Shown: piece after piece, positions 62,237-64,000 of the stretch | Layout: every line of letters starts with the position of its first letter | Numbering within the stretch: position 1 is the stretch's first letter | NCBI GenBank assembly: GCA_020186115.1 | Contig: WSYJ01000063.1 | Location: forward strand, 186,001 to 250,000 | Source of the DNA: Histomonas meleagridis | Taxonomy: Eukaryota; Parabasalia; Tritrichomonadida; Dientamoebidae | Direction of reading: 5' to 3' | Length of the DNA stretch: 64,000 nucleotides | Translations under genes and position numbers: made by a program | The notes under the pieces: model-generated | The model's database searches: none | Told to the model about the DNA's origin: nothing | The model's input: the letters and a program-made list of their open reading frames with translations, nothing else

Positions 62237-62618
62237 TTAATCTTCTTTGAAATCATTTGCAAATGGATCTTCTCCATCCAATATTATTATAATTTCCAAA
62301 TGTTTATGTTGGCATCGTTTGGAGCTTCATTTTGAGATATTATTGTATAGAAATCAGAATAATAACTAAAATAAAATGAGTATTCGATAATTTTATAATC
62401 TTAAACAATAAGTTGAGTTTGAATGTTTATGCATAAAAAGAACCAAAATATGAAACTGATAATGAAATGGAATGAGTTGAATAAATTATTAAAGTTTTAG
62501 AGAATGTTAATGAATGAGTTAAAGAGTGTATACTATTGAAATATGTTGCGCTACTTAAATGTGAATATGTTTGGATGTGAAAATACGATTTCCCCACAAT
62601 TTTCACTATAAAAATCAC
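62237..62618 (-). pseudogene. BspA-like 3' remnant
   Basis: Stalk-type text (FNSIHSLTHSLTFSKTL in 62427-62618), a degenerate Tyr-rich pre-membrane stretch (YSDFYTIISQNEAPND) and, in another frame, GEDPFANDFKED with TAA at 62237, which is the conserved tail of the family at 38-44 kb. The transmembrane segment has been deleted. It lies ~18 kb from the main cluster. Confidence 0.55.
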
Positions 62619-62818
62619 TTACCAAGTAATTTCACGGTTTGTTATAGCAATCTATTTGCATCCCGAATTACATACTTCGATATTGAACGTGCTTGATTAT
62701 TTAAGTTTTTCAAAAAAATTTAAAGTACGTTTGATATCAGAGAACGTTTAAACAATGGATTTTAAATTCAAACAAAGATAGGGAAAACGATCTTGACCAC
62801 GAGCTTCAAAATTTCTCG

Positions 62819-63682
62819 ATGGGAAAGAATCACCGCAAGGAAAAGAGAATCAGGCAAGTTGGAGAATCTGCATTAAAGAGTGAGATTCTTCGTAATCAAG
62901 AAAAAGTTCCTGAAATTCTTCCAGATTCTGCATTATTTGCGGAATCAATTGAAAAACCAAAGAAAAAAAAGAAGATAATACTACACCCACGCCCAGAACC
63001 CCAACCTAAGCTCAAGCCTGCTGAAGAATACTATGATATTTGGGCATCAGCACCAACAAAATCAACAAAACCTCAGAAAAAAAACACTAAAAAAGAATAT
63101 TCAGTTCCATCATCAATGTCATATCGTTCCAAAGAACTAGTTAATCCAGAAATTGAAAAGATTCGCAAACAACAAGAAGAAGAAGCTAATGGAATTCAAT
63201 CTACTATCACTAACATTCAATACATTGGTGATTCTGGGATTGGTGACACTCTTGAAGGTGATGTTTCAAATGGTCCTCTAATAGACATTCCTGCACCAAA
63301 TCCTCCACAGAGAAAACCCAAGAGATTGCTTAACATGCCCGTGCCAAAATATTTACCAGATGAACAAAAAGCGAAAATTAAGAGAGAAATTCGTGAAAAC
63401 TTCAAATTGCTTCGCCAAGAAAAGGAAGAAGAGCTTGTTCCAGAATTTGAAAGGACAAAAGAAACAGCTGAAGAGATCAACAAAAGAATGGAAGAATTAG
63501 CCAATAGGCCAAAGAAAGAAAAAGAACATGTTGATGGAATTCTTAATTTCATTGCTGATGAACCTTCCCTTGAGATGGAGAAGCTTCCACAAAACTTAAG
63601 CGAAGTTCAAGCAGACCAAAGACCTCTTGCAAGGCTTCAAAGATCATTTGAAATCAGAAGAAAAGTGGCACTCCATGAATAA
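62819..63682 (+). CDS. NOP53-like ribosome biogenesis factor
   Basis: 287 residues, very basic and charged. A Lys-rich start (MGKNHRKEKRIRQVGESAL) is followed by ALFAESIEKPKKKKKI, at the place of the arch-interacting LFxxDT motif that recruits Mtr4, then EEYYDIWAS, matching the FYDLWAS block of human NOP53, a SMSYRSKELVNPEIEKIRKQ block and a helical C-terminus ending RLQRSFEIRRKV. NOP53 works in 60S subunit maturation and exosome recruitment in the nucleolus. It is shorter than human NOP53 (478 residues). The stop is TAA. Confidence 0.7.
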   Translation: MGKNHRKEKRIRQVGESALKSEILRNQEKVPEILPDSALFAESIEKPKKKKKIILHPRPEPQPKLKPAEEYYDIWASAPTKSTKPQKKNTKKEYSVPSSMSYRSKELVNPEIEKIRKQQEEEANGIQSTITNIQYIGDSGIGDTLEGDVSNGPLIDIPAPNPPQRKPKRLLNMPVPKYLPDEQKAKIKREIRENFKLLRQEKEEELVPEFERTKETAEEINKRMEELANRPKKEKEHVDGILNFIADEPSLEMEKLPQNLSEVQADQRPLARLQRSFEIRRKVALHE

Positions 63683-63772
63683 TTGTCAGACGATCATTTT
63701 GGACTCAATACGCATCGTTCTATCGAAAAAATTTTCTAGAGACTTTTATAAAAATTTACAAAAAAAAAATAA

Positions 63773-64000
63773 TTATTTTGGTGGCTGTGGTATGGATGTA
63801 TGACTGAGTATTGTTTGAAGTACATTTTCAAACTCTTGGATAATTTGGTTTTCGGCCTTTTCTTCAAATTCAGCATCTGCATTGTTACTTTGACCTTCAT
63901 TTCCAGCAGAGACAATTGTACGAATAGCTTGGTTAATAACTTCTGGTACTAAAACTTTGGATAGTTTTGTTTCCCGTGGTTCAATTTGGAATTGTTCAGA
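63773..64000 (-). CDS. C-terminus of an unrecognised gene, cut by window edge
   Basis: 75 residues open to the right edge, reading SEQFQIEPRETKLSKVLVPE, then INQAIRTIVSAG, an acidic Asn-rich loop, ENQIIQEFENVLQTIL and the end SIPQPPK with TAA at 63773. Mostly helical. No family recognised; the rest lies beyond the window. Confidence 0.6.
   Translation of the reverse strand, partial: SEQFQIEPRETKLSKVLVPEVINQAIRTIVSAGNEGQSNNADAEFEEKAENQIIQEFENVLQTILSHTSIPQPPK

Overview
The window is AT-rich eukaryotic DNA with short intergenic gaps, almost no introns, and ATG starts that often sit just behind a TCA-Py-T/A initiator. The single clear intron (25595-25656) has a GTATGT donor and an ACTAACCCCAG acceptor, which is the parabasalid type. 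Together with BspA-like LRR surface proteins, DUF3447-type ankyrin proteins, a Maverick/Polinton remnant and mariner/Tc1 copies, this points to a trichomonad. Tritrichomonas foetus or a close relative is plausible, but the species cannot be proven from the sequence.

The left block (0.3-20.1 kb) is conserved cellular genes: a WDR44-like WD40 protein (-), ribosomal eS27 (+), a small membrane protein (+), a DOCK-family Rho/Rac GEF (-), a large LRR protein (+), a ZNFX1-like SF1 helicase with amplified NF-X1 zinc fingers (+), exocyst Exo70 (-) and a cupin (+). A broken ankyrin array on the minus strand (21.2-23.0 kb) interrupts this block. A second conserved block (23.0-30.4 kb) follows: a thioredoxin-fold ER protein, an intron-containing LMBR1/LMBD1-like membrane protein, an LKB1-like kinase with HQD in place of HRD, a secreted saposin-like protein and a Rab GTPase. 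Vesicle traffic and small-GTPase signalling (DOCK, Exo70, Rab) are well represented, but there is no sign of operons.

The middle (30.9-57.5 kb) is an accessory island. It holds a Maverick integrase with two stops and two small Maverick-type genes, a ~730 bp inverted repeat with a 15 bp satellite at its centre, a GC-rich hairpin cluster, a dead Tc1-like element, a mariner fragment, a cluster of BspA-like genes (two with an almost identical ectodomain but different membrane anchor and tail), a degraded unknown gene, three DUF3447/ankyrin loci and an 18 bp satellite.

The right block (57.6-64 kb) returns to conserved genes: an RRM protein, ribosomal uL6 (RPL9), an ERdj3-like DnaJ, a frameshifted Ras-like gene, a BspA tail remnant, a NOP53-like ribosome biogenesis factor, and the C-terminus of an unrecognised gene at the edge.

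The most unusual structure is the set of three ankyrin arrays. Single ankyrin repeats keep their frame, but each is separated from the next by AT-rich spacers of quantised length: 20n+3 nt in the minus array, and 83 (once 86) or 66 nt in the plus arrays. Most spacers break the reading frame or carry stops. They look like noncanonical introns or an unusual tandem-repeat process, but conserved GT-AG borders are absent.
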